A stretch of 64,000 nucleotides of DNA, taken from contig CBDESS010000001.1 in NCBI GenBank assembly GCA_965242605.1, positions 372,001 to 436,000 of the forward strand, read 5' to 3'. A program made the position numbers and the translations under genes. Shown piece by piece: positions 11,613 to 19,737 of the stretch. Numbering within the stretch: position 1 is the first letter of the stretch; each line of letters opens with the position of its first letter. Source of the DNA: JAAXHF01 sp965242605. Lineage in GTDB: Bacteria > Desulfobacterota > Binatia > Bin18. A model generated the notes under the pieces. That model was given only the letters and a program-made list of their open reading frames with translations. It was not told the origin of the DNA and made no database searches.

Positions 11613-12293
11613 ATGCATAGAGATCGAACACCCTGGAGACGGCGGCTACAACGCCTCGGATTCGGCCTCGGGCTGCTAGGCGTCGTGTGCCTGCCTCAGC
11701 CGAGTCCGGCCGAAGAGGACTTCCTCGGCAGCTATGTTTCCATTCCCGGCTCCTATAATTTCGTCCAGCGCGCCCCCCAGGAGGCACGGCCGGATTCGGT
11801 CAAGCTGACCGTCTTTGAGGACTTCTTGTGCGCGGCCTGCTACCAGGCGGTTACCCAGCTCGTCCCCAAGCTCCAAAAAAAATACGGCACCCGTTTGCGG
11901 GTCGAGTTCCTCGGCTACCCGCTTGTCGATCAAAAGTCCTCTATCCCGGCCCGCGCCTATGTCTTGGCCGACGAGTTTGGTCTCCGCCACGAAATGCAAC
12001 AGGCGCTCTTCCGGGTCCAGTTTGAAGAGCGGCTTGACATCACCGGTCGGAACGGCTTGGCCCGAGTAGCAGACACGATCGGGCTTGATCCAGAGCTACT
12101 GCTGAACCGCTTGGCAGGCAAAGACGGCAAGGCCGAGGTCGCCCGCATTGTGGCCTTGGCACGCCGCTACCAACTTGATTCCGTGCCGGGTTTTATTCTT
12201 GACGGCTGGATCCGGGTCAAGACCGTGTCCCAGACCAACCTTGAAACCATTATCGACGGCATCCTGGAACGGAAGCTCAGCCAAAAAAACTAG
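11613..12293 (+). CDS. DsbA-family thiol:disulfide oxidoreductase (CAAC active site)
   Basis: The protein of 226 residues begins with a basic N-terminus and hydrophobic stretch ending in PSPA, so it is probably exported. The mature domain has VFEDFLCAACYQA, a CxxC motif placed as in DsbA/DsbG-type thioredoxin folds, a helical insert, and SVPGFILDG with the cis-proline preceding the last strands. It likely handles disulfides of periplasmic proteins or of cytochrome precursors; substrates are unknown. The start at 11613 has no good ribosome site; a start further upstream would give a longer non-conserved N-terminus. It stands alone between the skp-like gene and the DUF1329 gene. Confidence 0.82.
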   Translation: MHRDRTPWRRRLQRLGFGLGLLGVVCLPQPSPAEEDFLGSYVSIPGSYNFVQRAPQEARPDSVKLTVFEDFLCAACYQAVTQLVPKLQKKYGTRLRVEFLGYPLVDQKSSIPARAYVLADEFGLRHEMQQALFRVQFEERLDITGRNGLARVADTIGLDPELLLNRLAGKDGKAEVARIVALARRYQLDSVPGFILDGWIRVKTVSQTNLETIIDGILERKLSQKN

Positions 12294-12483
12294 GCGGCTC
12301 CCCGCCCCCTCTCCGAGGAGGTGAAAAAAGCCTCTGATCAGATTATTTCAGATTATTGACCTTTGCCCTTGTTTTCTGTCATGTAGGTGGTATGGAGAGG
12401 ATAAGGCTATGGAACGTGGTCCGCCCTATGGCGCTGTCTCAATGTCGTATCGTCGTAACAACACCCACGAAGGAGGGAATACC

Positions 12484-13848
12484 ATGAAACTGAAGAGACT
12501 CTTTGGAACTGCCTGCGCGGCGCTGTCCATAGGCGCACTCAGCTTGGCGGCCCCAGCCAACGCGGCCTATGAGGACTGTAATATCGTCAAATGTACTGGG
12601 CCCGATCACGAGTATACGGGAGAGGTTTTCACCAAAGACAATATGGCGGAAGCCGGTGAATTGCTCATCCCTGGCATTCAGTGGTACGTCCAGCAGGGTA
12701 TGGAGATCAAGGTCATCAAGACGATCAAGATCCCTCTGCCCAAGCTGTTCCAGGAAGCGACCGAGAAATACTCCGGCCAAGTCGAGATATCCCCCGACGG
12801 CCGCGAACTGTTCAACTATGTGGCTGGCGTCCCCTTCCCGGCGATTGACCCCAACGACCCGCTCGCCGGGGCCAAGCTCATGTGGAACCAGGAGCAGAAG
12901 CCCCAGTATGTGGACAACGTCGGGACCGAGTGGATTACCGAGCTCGTCAACAGCAAGGGCGAGCTCGAGCGCACCTATGGCTCGCAGTTCTGGCGGCGCA
13001 TGATGTGGACCGGCCGCCTCTACACCGAGCCCAAGCCTGTCGTGCCCAACAACCCCCCCCTGCGCTACACCGAGCAGTTCGGCCCCCTCTTCATTCCCAA
13101 CGACCTCAAGGGCGCGGGCGTCCTGAACAACCGCTATCTCGGCATGGACGTCCCGGACGACTCCTACATGTACCTGCCGGAGCTCCGCCGCGTGCGGCGC
13201 ATCAGCGTCGCCAACCGCAGTGACGCCTTCTGGGGCACCGACATGGACCTCGACTCGCTCTGGGGCTTCAACTCCAAGCATTCCTACTGGACCTTCCGCC
13301 TGCTGGCCGAGAAAGACATCCTGGCCCCGGTCCACATCGGCCTCTACGGCACGCGCAACGTCTGGTGTGCCGAGCCGGACGGCACGAGCGGCACCCGGGC
13401 CTTCCTGCCCTGCAACATTCCCTGGGAGCGCCGGGCCGTCTATGTGGTTGAGGGCATTCCCTCGGCCTACAGCCAGTACGCCTACTCCAAGCGCATCATG
13501 TACATCGACAAAGACTTCTGGGGCATGAATTTCGCCGAGATGTACGACCAGGGCGGCGAGTTGTGGAAGTTCTGGTTCAACATGTTCAACTATGTCTCCA
13601 CGCCGTATGAGGGCTATCCGGTCAACAAGCTCGAAGGGGCAGCGTACGACTACGACGACGTGTGGGCCTTCACGCCCCACGGGCAAGGCTCAGACCTTCA
13701 GTTGGCGCACGCGACCAAGTGGGACGCGCCGTCCGGCTATTCCCGCTCGGCCAGTGAGTGGACCCAGGAGTGGTATTTCAATGAGCAAACCCCGATTAAC
13801 ACCCCCGAGGCATTTTCGGTGAACTTCCTGATCCGCAGTGCTCGCTGA
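12484..13848 (+). CDS. DUF1329 family outer-membrane-associated protein
   Basis: The 454-residue product has a signal peptide (residues 1-24, ending ANA) and the tyrosine/tryptophan-rich sequence of DUF1329, with RRMMWTGRLYTEPKP, YLPELRRVRRI and WTFRLLAEKD. DUF1329 proteins are predicted to have a LolA/LolB-like fold that binds lipid or another hydrophobic ligand in the periplasm. The gene normally neighbours a DUF1302 barrel, a YCF48 lipoprotein and an MMPL protein; those three lie 6-13 kb downstream here (19738-25887), separated by an ABC system. GAAGGAGGG before the ATG at 12484 fixes the start. Two hairpins follow the stop. Function is inferred from family and context only. Confidence 0.9.
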   Translation: MKLKRLFGTACAALSIGALSLAAPANAAYEDCNIVKCTGPDHEYTGEVFTKDNMAEAGELLIPGIQWYVQQGMEIKVIKTIKIPLPKLFQEATEKYSGQVEISPDGRELFNYVAGVPFPAIDPNDPLAGAKLMWNQEQKPQYVDNVGTEWITELVNSKGELERTYGSQFWRRMMWTGRLYTEPKPVVPNNPPLRYTEQFGPLFIPNDLKGAGVLNNRYLGMDVPDDSYMYLPELRRVRRISVANRSDAFWGTDMDLDSLWGFNSKHSYWTFRLLAEKDILAPVHIGLYGTRNVWCAEPDGTSGTRAFLPCNIPWERRAVYVVEGIPSAYSQYAYSKRIMYIDKDFWGMNFAEMYDQGGELWKFWFNMFNYVSTPYEGYPVNKLEGAAYDYDDVWAFTPHGQGSDLQLAHATKWDAPSGYSRSASEWTQEWYFNEQTPINTPEAFSVNFLIRSAR

Positions 13849-13857
13849 AGATCGGCC

Positions 13858-13922
13858 GTGCGTGAGGCGCTGCGGTGCCTCACGCACTCCTGTGTGACCG
13901 GGCGGCAGGAAGGCGTCCTGCC
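13858..13922 (+). terminator. Pair of hairpins after the DUF1329 gene
   Basis: A perfect 11-bp stem (GTGCGTGAGGC, 13858-13868, with GCCTCACGCAC, 13877-13887) is followed by a 7-bp stem (GGCAGGA, 13904-13910, with TCCTGCC, 13916-13922) and TTTCC. The short T run makes the second one a plausible intrinsic terminator; the first may stabilise the 3' end. Confidence 0.5.
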
Positions 13923-13986
13923 TTTCCTCCTCTCCCCCTTTTTTGCGGCACGATCCCCCCCCTCTTTCAGACAAAGAGAAGGACCC

Positions 13987-14364
13987 ATGGCAGAAGAACA
14001 CCAGATTGCGGAAGACGAATCACTGGCCAAGCTCGCCTGGGGCTATGTCGGCGTTGGAGTTTTATGGCTGGCTCTGATCCTGTCCGGTATCGCCTTTGAG
14101 CGCTTAGGACTCACCTCAACTCTCTTCTCCGGGATTCTGCCCGGAGAGGTCGGCAGCCTCCGTCAGCAAAACGCCGAATTCGATCAGAACCTCAAAAGCG
14201 TCACCCAGGAACGGGATGTGCTCAGCCGACGTGCCGACACGTTTAAGCGGCAGCTTGACCTGGAAAAAAGTCGCAGCCGAGAGCTGCAAACCCAGCTTGA
14301 CCAGACCAAAGCCGCAGCTCCATCAGCTCCAGCCGAAGAAGCAATGGCCGCTCCAGGCGCATAA
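13987..14364 (+). CDS. Membrane-anchored coiled-coil protein, hypothetical
   Basis: The 125-residue protein has one transmembrane segment (about residues 20-40, LAWGYVGVGVLWLALILSG), then a coiled coil rich in Gln, Arg and Leu (about 60-108) and an Ala/Pro tail. GAGAAGGA precedes the ATG. I recognise no family. It ends 8 bp before the ABC ATPase gene and is likely co-transcribed with the Gld-type transporter, where it may act as an accessory scaffold. That role is inferred from position alone. Confidence 0.7.
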   Translation: MAEEHQIAEDESLAKLAWGYVGVGVLWLALILSGIAFERLGLTSTLFSGILPGEVGSLRQQNAEFDQNLKSVTQERDVLSRRADTFKRQLDLEKSRSRELQTQLDQTKAAAPSAPAEEAMAAPGA

Positions 14365-14372
14365 GGGGCGGT

Positions 14373-15332
14373 ATGATCGAAGTCCACAACGTCACCAAAT
14401 ACTACGGTCAGGTCCGGGCTCTCCACAACGTTTCCTTTGATGTCCGGGAGGGGGAGATCGTCGGTCTATTGGGCCCCAACGGCTCGGGTAAAACCACGCT
14501 CATGCGTATCCTGACCGGCTTCTTCCCACCGACCGAGGGCCGGGTGGTCGTAGCCGGCTACGATGTCGAAACCGCGTCTTTGGAGATGCGCCGCAAGCTC
14601 GGCTATCTGGCAGAGAACGTCGTGCTGTACCCGGATATGACGGTCCGCGCTTTTCTGGGCTTCTGCGTGCGGGTGAAAACGGCTATCGGGGCGGAACGGT
14701 TCAAGCAGGTCGAGCGCGTGCTCAACGTGTGTGGCCTCAGCCATATGGCTCGCCGCCACATCGGCACCCTGTCAAAGGGCTATCGCCAGCGGATCGGCCT
14801 CGCCCAAGCCCTGCTGTGCGATCCCCAGGTCTTGATTCTTGACGAACCTACCATCGGCCTTGACCCACACCAGCTGATCGATATGCGGGGGCTGATTAAG
14901 AGCCTGGGCGGAAAAACGACGGTGTTGTTATCGAGCCACATCCTGGCCGAGGTTGCCCAGGTGTGTCACCGCGTCGTGATTATCGACAAAGGCCACATCC
15001 TGGCCGAGGATACCCCGGCGGGACTCAGCCAACGCCTGCAATCCGCCACCCGGACGCGGATGCGGATCGCCGGTCCGGTCCAGGAGATTCAAAACGCGCT
15101 GAAAGCCCTGCCCGGAGTGAGTGAGGTCATCCTCCAGGACGCCGCCGAAGAGCAGGATGAACAGCCGGGCCAGCTCTTTCTTGTCCACTCACAAGACCGC
15201 ACGCTCAGCCACCAACTCGCCGAGCTGGTAATCAACCGAGGCTGGTCCCTGCACGAGCTCAACCCACTCACCGCCGGCTTAGAAGAGTTATTTGTGCGCC
15301 TGACAAAAGAGGAACACCGTCCAGCGGCCTAG
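14373..15332 (+). CDS. ABC transporter ATP-binding protein (GldA-like)
   Basis: The 319-residue protein is an ABC-2-type ATPase with Walker A GLLGPNGSGKTTLMRIL near residue 31, signature LSKGYRQRIGLAQALL and Walker B VLILDEPTIGLDPHQ. The C-terminal extension of about 80 residues is typical of GldA/NatA-like subunits. It powers the permease encoded next (15389-16156). With the GldG-like and DUF4340 proteins it forms the four-gene set often found in bacteria that do not glide, so the name does not imply gliding. The transported substrate is unknown. Confidence 0.93.
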   Translation: MIEVHNVTKYYGQVRALHNVSFDVREGEIVGLLGPNGSGKTTLMRILTGFFPPTEGRVVVAGYDVETASLEMRRKLGYLAENVVLYPDMTVRAFLGFCVRVKTAIGAERFKQVERVLNVCGLSHMARRHIGTLSKGYRQRIGLAQALLCDPQVLILDEPTIGLDPHQLIDMRGLIKSLGGKTTVLLSSHILAEVAQVCHRVVIIDKGHILAEDTPAGLSQRLQSATRTRMRIAGPVQEIQNALKALPGVSEVILQDAAEEQDEQPGQLFLVHSQDRTLSHQLAELVINRGWSLHELNPLTAGLEELFVRLTKEEHRPAA

Positions 15333-15388
15333 CCGGTCATACCCCTCCGACCGGCTTGCAGGATGGATGCCTCTGTAGGAGATGGGAA

Positions 15389-16156
15389 ATGGGACAGGCA
15401 GGCACGTTCCTGATAAACTTTCGGGCCATTGTTGCCAAAGAACTTCGCTCGTACTTTCTGTCGCCGTTCATCTATCTTGTCACCGCAGTCTTTCTGCTGG
15501 TCAGCGGCTATTATTTCTATACCGACCTCATCTTCTATGTGCAGTTCGGTTTTGGCCTCAACATCATTGAAAATTTCTGGCAGCTCCTTTTTACCGACAT
15601 CCGCCTGATGCTGCTGCTGGCCATTCCGTTCTTGACCATGCGCTTGTTTGCCGAAGAAAAACGGCTGGGAACAATTGAGCTGCTGCTGACCTATCCGATG
15701 CGGGATGCCGAGTTGTATCTGGGCAAATTTGTCGCCTGTAGCCTCGCCACCCTGTTTATGCTGTCCTTTACCGCAGTCTATCCCGTTCTGGTCTACTGGG
15801 TGCAGCCGTTTAACTGGACGCTTGTCCTGGCCGGCTATAGCGGCCTGGTGCTCATCGCCCTGGCCTGCATCGCGTGTGGTCTATTCATTTCCTCGCTGAC
15901 CGACAACCAGGTGGTGGCCGGCTTTGCCGCACTGTGTACGCTGCTGTTCTTCTGGATCCTGAGCTGGAATGAGGGTGCCACCCGCGAGGGTTTCCTGTAC
16001 TGGTTGGCCCAAACCTCTATGGTCACCCATTTTCAGGGTTTTGCCCAGGGATTTATTGACATCAAAGAGGTTACCTTCTTCCTCGCCTTTGTGCTGTTCT
16101 TCAGCTTTTTGACCCTCCGTTCGCTCGAATCTCGCCAGTGGAAGGGACGCCGATGA
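15389..16156 (+). CDS. ABC-2 type permease (GldF-like)
   Basis: The 255-residue protein has six predicted membrane segments, beginning with FRAIVAKELRSYFLSPFIYL, and the conserved loop FAEEKRLGTIELLLTYPM after the second segment, a hallmark of GldF/CcmB-related ABC-2 permeases. AGGAGATGGGA precedes the ATG at 15389. It partners the ATPase 57 bp upstream. Its stop codon overlaps the next start by four bases (ATGA), which indicates translational coupling to the GldG-like protein. Confidence 0.92.
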   Translation: MGQAGTFLINFRAIVAKELRSYFLSPFIYLVTAVFLLVSGYYFYTDLIFYVQFGFGLNIIENFWQLLFTDIRLMLLLAIPFLTMRLFAEEKRLGTIELLLTYPMRDAELYLGKFVACSLATLFMLSFTAVYPVLVYWVQPFNWTLVLAGYSGLVLIALACIACGLFISSLTDNQVVAGFAALCTLLFFWILSWNEGATREGFLYWLAQTSMVTHFQGFAQGFIDIKEVTFFLAFVLFFSFLTLRSLESRQWKGRR

Positions 16157-17517
16157 ATAGCAATCTGCACAACACGCTCAAGCTCCTTGTTGGGGCAGTC
16201 GGATTTCTCGCCATGCTGATCGCTATCCAAGCGGTCCTCGCCCACTACAACCGACGGATCGACCTCACCTTGCAACAGAAGTTCACCCTTGCCCCCCGTA
16301 CCCGGCATGTGGTGTCGAACTTGCAGCAAGATGTCCAGGCCATCGCCTTTATCCACCCAGACCGCCCCGAAAATTTCTTTCTGGCCGATATGCTAGGCCG
16401 TATGGACGCCCTGTCACCACACTTTCGCTACACGATTGTCGATATGAACCGCAGCCCGGCCACGGCCCAGCAGTACAACGCCCGCCGCTACGGCACAATT
16501 GTGTTTGAATCAGCCGGCCGCAGCCGCCACTCCTCCCTGCACTCCGGTGAGAACGACGTTGTCGCCGCCCTGTTGCACGTCACTCGCGGCGCGGAAAAGA
16601 TGATCTATTTTACGACCGGCCACGGTGAAGGCGATCTCAGAGACCCCCAGCCGGAGGACGGCTACACCAAGCTCCGGGGCGCTATGGCGGACGAGTTTTA
16701 CGCCACCAGACAGATCTCGCTGGCAGATACCGGCGGCGTACCGGACGACGCCGAGGTGGTCGTCCTGCTCGGTCCCAAAGACCCGTTCATGCCCTTTGAA
16801 CTGCAAGCCCTGGACGCCTTTCTGAAACGGGGGGGGGCGCTGTTTGTCATGACCGATCCCAACAGCGCGTCGAATCTCGACTCCTTCCTGGAACAATACG
16901 GGGTGCATCTGCTGGACTATATCGCCGTCGATCCCTCAAAACGGATCTATGCCGGAGAATCCATTACCTTTCGCGCCTCACGGACCGCCACCACCCACGA
17001 TATGATCAAAGCGGTCAACGCACCGCCGATCTTTTCCCTGTCTCGGGTCGTTGAAGTGCGCCAGGACCTTGACAAAGGCATCAGAGCCGCCCCTATTCTG
17101 GCCACCTCCGGCTCCGGCTTCGGCAGCGCCGAGCGGCATATCTCCGCCCAGCAAGAGCTTCAGCTTGTTGCCGGCCAGGACCTGCGCGGCCCTGTCCCGA
17201 TCGCCGGAGAAGTGATGGTGAGCAACGCGGACGGCAGCACCGGGCGGATCGTGGTTTTTGGCGATGTGGACTTTGCCCACAACGGGCTGCTTGACCAGGG
17301 CGGCAACCGCGACCTGTTCATCAACGCCGTCAACTGGCTGGCCGACGACGTCGGTCAGGTCGGTGAGCGGGCCGCCAGGCAACCGGCTGGGGTGAAGCAG
17401 TTCTACCTGACCGATCAACAAGGCCGCCGGATTCTGCTTGTCAGTACTGCCATCCTGCCGGGCTTTTTTCTGCTTATCGGTGTCGGCGTGTTCGTGTGGC
17501 AGAGGCAGCGCGGATGA
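16153..17517 (+). CDS. GldG-like ABC transporter substrate-binding/auxiliary protein
   Basis: The 454-residue protein has an N-terminal transmembrane helix (about residues 8-30) and a C-terminal one (about 430-450) around a large periplasmic domain. The middle contains the IFT52/GldG-type features VIYFTTGHGEGD-like (EKMIYFTTGHGEGD) and ALFVMTDPNSAS, and near the end GRIVVFGDVDFAHNG with NRDLFINAVNWL. The family forms the auxiliary subunit of GldA/GldF-type transporters. The gene overlaps its neighbours on both sides by ATGA, so the subunits are probably made in step. Confidence 0.9.
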   Translation: MNSNLHNTLKLLVGAVGFLAMLIAIQAVLAHYNRRIDLTLQQKFTLAPRTRHVVSNLQQDVQAIAFIHPDRPENFFLADMLGRMDALSPHFRYTIVDMNRSPATAQQYNARRYGTIVFESAGRSRHSSLHSGENDVVAALLHVTRGAEKMIYFTTGHGEGDLRDPQPEDGYTKLRGAMADEFYATRQISLADTGGVPDDAEVVVLLGPKDPFMPFELQALDAFLKRGGALFVMTDPNSASNLDSFLEQYGVHLLDYIAVDPSKRIYAGESITFRASRTATTHDMIKAVNAPPIFSLSRVVEVRQDLDKGIRAAPILATSGSGFGSAERHISAQQELQLVAGQDLRGPVPIAGEVMVSNADGSTGRIVVFGDVDFAHNGLLDQGGNRDLFINAVNWLADDVGQVGERAARQPAGVKQFYLTDQQGRRILLVSTAILPGFFLLIGVGVFVWQRQRG

Positions 17518-18074
17518 GCTGGCGTCGCATCGGCCTGTATTACGGCGTAGCGGTCGTATTTGGCGCGTATTTCTTTGCCTTTGTATGGGACCCGGCCGGT
17601 GAAGGACCCCGTATAGGAGAGGCCTACGCGCCGACCCAGAGCCGTTTTCTCCCCTTTTCACGCGAGTCCATCCAAGAGCTCGAATTGCACCGCGATGGAC
17701 AAGTGCTCCGGTGCCGGCTTGACGGTGACACTTGGCGGGTGGTCGAACCCGAGGGGGGTAACGCTACCTCATCGCTGGTGACGAGCCTGATTGAAAATCT
17801 GACCCTGGAACAGGAGACCCGGGTCGTGCAGGAAGCGGCCGAGGAGCTGGCCGCCTACGGTCTCAAGCCGCCGCACGCTACCATCGTGCTCAAGGGCAAG
17901 ACCGAGGCTGATTTAGCCACCGTTTTTATTGGCGGACGCAACCCCACCTCAACCGCGGTATACGCCAGCAAAGAGGGTTCTTCTGAGGTCGTGCTGTTAG
18001 GCTATAGCGCGTTCTACTATCAAGAACTGCTGTTTGAGGCAGCCACCGGCTCCACTGCCGGCACAACACAGTGA
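17514..18074 (+). CDS. DUF4340 domain-containing protein
   Basis: The 186-residue product has an N-terminal membrane anchor (WRRIGLYYGVAVVFGAYFF) and a DUF4340-type periplasmic domain with repeated short strands (RDGQVLRCRLDGDTWRVVEP, GLKPPHATIVLKG). DUF4340 proteins commonly follow GldG genes. The ATG overlaps the upstream stop as ATGA. The protein is shorter than many members of the family, which can have two or three repeats of the domain. Confidence 0.85.
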   Translation: MSWRRIGLYYGVAVVFGAYFFAFVWDPAGEGPRIGEAYAPTQSRFLPFSRESIQELELHRDGQVLRCRLDGDTWRVVEPEGGNATSSLVTSLIENLTLEQETRVVQEAAEELAAYGLKPPHATIVLKGKTEADLATVFIGGRNPTSTAVYASKEGSSEVVLLGYSAFYYQELLFEAATGSTAGTTQ

Positions 18075-18191
18075 ACGACGATGACCTTTTCTCTCAAGAT
18101 GATATCATCATTCGCTGTGGGCAGCCCCGAGCCGACGCAGGACACAGGAGAGGGGCAGGCCCTTGAGCGGGGCTGAGCCTTGCCATTGTCC

Positions 18192-18743
18192 ATGTTGCCT
18201 CTCTGCAAAACAGTGGGCCTGGTCATGGCGGTGTGGTATGGCGCAGCGCTCAGCGCTTGCCCATCGTCCCAGGAGCACAGCGTTCACGACGACATCAAAC
18301 AGTACCTGGAAAGGAAGCAGGACTGGCTGCCGACCGAGAACCAAGTGAATGCGGCCATAGAGATCGTCCGTCGCGATCACTTCGTCCACGACGATCTGAC
18401 GGTCAACGTCCTAACGCCATTCATCGGCCTCAGTCAGGACTATATTCGAGAGCTCGAGGCGTACCAGCCCCACACTCCTGCGGTCTCCAACATTCACCAG
18501 CAGTACATTGAGGGCTGGCGGGCGTATCAGTTTGCCATTGCCGCCGCGGTTGACGCCGCCGAGCGCCGGGACTATGTGCAACTCTCCAGCGCCAACGTCA
18601 ATCTTTTCCGAGCGCAACAGGTGGTTATGAACACCAACGCCAACCTCAACCAACTGGCCGAACGGACCGGGCTCAATCCTCCCGACCCGCCCGAGCCGGC
18701 GTCGGGCACGCCGCCGACAGCCGGCGAAGTCGTGATCAAATAG
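18192..18743 (+). CDS. Putative lipoprotein, hypothetical
   Basis: The 183-residue product has a short hydrophobic N-terminus ending in a lipobox (ALSAC), so it is likely lipidated at that cysteine. The rest is mostly helical (HDDIKQYLERKQDWL, YIRELEAYQPHTP, AIAAAVDAAERRDYVQLSSA) with a Pro-rich tail. I recognise no family. ATG at 18192 is preferred; TTG at 18180 is an alternative with no better ribosome site. It starts about 120 bp after the DUF4340 gene and ends 10 bp before the first of the tandem coiled-coil copies. Confidence 0.6.
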   Translation: MLPLCKTVGLVMAVWYGAALSACPSSQEHSVHDDIKQYLERKQDWLPTENQVNAAIEIVRRDHFVHDDLTVNVLTPFIGLSQDYIRELEAYQPHTPAVSNIHQQYIEGWRAYQFAIAAAVDAAERRDYVQLSSANVNLFRAQQVVMNTNANLNQLAERTGLNPPDPPEPASGTPPTAGEVVIK

Positions 18744-18753
18744 CATTGGAGCC

Positions 18754-18816
18754 ATGACAGAAGTACCCGCCATTCCTGGAACCGGAGTTGCTATCATCAC
18801 GGCCGGCGCGGCCTGA
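18754..18816 (+). pseudogene. Deleted mini-copy of the tandem coiled-coil gene
   Basis: A 20-codon frame reads MTEVPAIPGTGVAIITAGAA. Its first 15 codons match the start of the two genes that follow (MTEILAILGTGVATIS and MTEVPAIFGTGVVIIG). Its last bases, GGCCGGCGCGGCCTGAGCC, match their common end. The whole coiled coil between is gone. The segment after the stop, ACCGAAGGAGAAG, is the same ribosome site that precedes the later copies. It is best read as an internal deletion derivative. Confidence 0.75.
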
Positions 18817-18835
18817 GCCACCGAAGGAGAAGATA

Positions 18836-19210
18836 ATGACCGAAATCCTGGCCATTCTCGGAACCGGGGTTGCCACCATCAGTGTCATCCTCGCCGGCCA
18901 ACGTGGCCTGCGGGCTGAGATGGGTGGCTTGCGGGCTGAGATGGGCGGCCTGCGGACCGAGACGGGCGACCTGCGGGCTGAGATGGGCGGCCTGCGGGCT
19001 GAGATGGGCGGCCTGCGGGCTGAGATGGGCGACCTGCGGGCCGAGCAGCATGAACTGCGTGCCGAAATGCGCGACCGCTTCACCGCCGTTGATACCCGCC
19101 TGACAGCGGTGGAACGCCAGCAGGGCGAACTGCGGGAACGCATGGCCCACCTCGAAGGCTTGCTTGACGGCCTGCGTGAAGCCGTCACCGGCCGGCGCGG
19201 CGCGGCCTGA
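18836..19210 (+). CDS. Small coiled-coil protein with eight heptads, tandem paralogue 1
   Basis: The 124-residue product has a short hydrophobic N-terminus (ILAILGTGVATISVILAG), then eight 7-residue units of the type GLRAEMG (residues 24-79), and a conserved tail with RFTAVDTRLTAVERQQ and HLEGLLDGLREAV. GAAGGAGAAG precedes the start. The protein is probably membrane-anchored or peripheral, and forms a coiled-coil oligomer. I know no function. It is nearly identical to the gene at 19230 except for the heptad count: the 105-bp length difference is exactly five units. Confidence 0.75.
   Translation: MTEILAILGTGVATISVILAGQRGLRAEMGGLRAEMGGLRTETGDLRAEMGGLRAEMGGLRAEMGDLRAEQHELRAEMRDRFTAVDTRLTAVERQQGELRERMAHLEGLLDGLREAVTGRRGAA
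18905..19072 (+). repeat. 21-bp coding tandem repeat, eight units
   Basis: Eight 21-bp units of the form CTGCGGGCTGAGATGGGCGGC lie head to tail in frame. Each encodes one heptad. The paralogue at 19230 has three such units (19299-19361). Neighbouring units in this copy are nearly identical, as expected of recent slippage or unequal exchange. Confidence 0.9.
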
Positions 19211-19229
19211 GCCACCGAAGGAGAAGAGA

Positions 19230-19499
19230 ATGACCGAAGTTCCAGCCATTTTCGGAACCGGGGTTGTTATCATCGGTGTCATCCTCGCCGGCCAACGTGG
19301 CCTGCGGGCTGAGATGGGCGGCTTGCGGACCGAGCAGCATGAACTGCGCGCCGAAATGCGCGACCGCTTCACCGCCGTTGATACCCGCCTGACGGTGGTG
19401 GAACGCCAGCAGAGCGAACTGCGGGAACGCATGGCCCACCTCGAAGGCTTGCTTGACGGCCTGCGTGAAGCCGTCACCGGCCGACGCGGCGCGGCCTGA
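19230..19499 (+). CDS. Small coiled-coil protein with three heptads, tandem paralogue 2
   Basis: The 89-residue product shares the N-terminus (MTEVPAIFGTGVVIIGVILA) and the tail from MRDRFTAVDTRLT onward with the gene at 18836, but has only three heptad units. The tail differs from it at very few residues (for example T to V and G to S), so the duplication is recent or homogenised. The ribosome site GAAGGAGAAGAG is the same as in the first copy and begins directly after its stop. The function is unknown. Confidence 0.75.
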   Translation: MTEVPAIFGTGVVIIGVILAGQRGLRAEMGGLRTEQHELRAEMRDRFTAVDTRLTVVERQQSELRERMAHLEGLLDGLREAVTGRRGAA

Positions 19500-19737
19500 A
19501 CTATTCCCGCAGGCGGCCTGGGCGAAGAAACAGAGAGCCGGATTTGCCGCATTTTCTGCCGTGCGGAAAATGCCTCCTGGAAACTTGCACAAGCAGACAC
19601 TCTTCGGTATAAAGCCAGGGTTCAGACCAAAGAGAAGGCATCTGAAGGAAGAGAAAGGAGGTTCGCCACGATCAGGAAGAAGAGGTGGAGTGAGGATGGA
19701 ACAAAAACAGAAGAGACCGCATCAAGGAGGGTATAGA

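Noticed and set aside
12356..12384. TTGACC with TCATGT 17 bp later upstream of the DUF1329 gene considered as promoter
   Set aside because: The -10 match is too poor to support the call.
12439..13686. A 415-codon open frame antisense to the DUF1329 gene
   Set aside because: The plus-strand DUF1329 protein has a signal peptide, ribosome site and family motifs; the antisense frame has none.
18905..19072. Regular 21-bp repeats considered as a CRISPR-like array
   Set aside because: Units are contiguous, without spacers, and encode heptads in frame.
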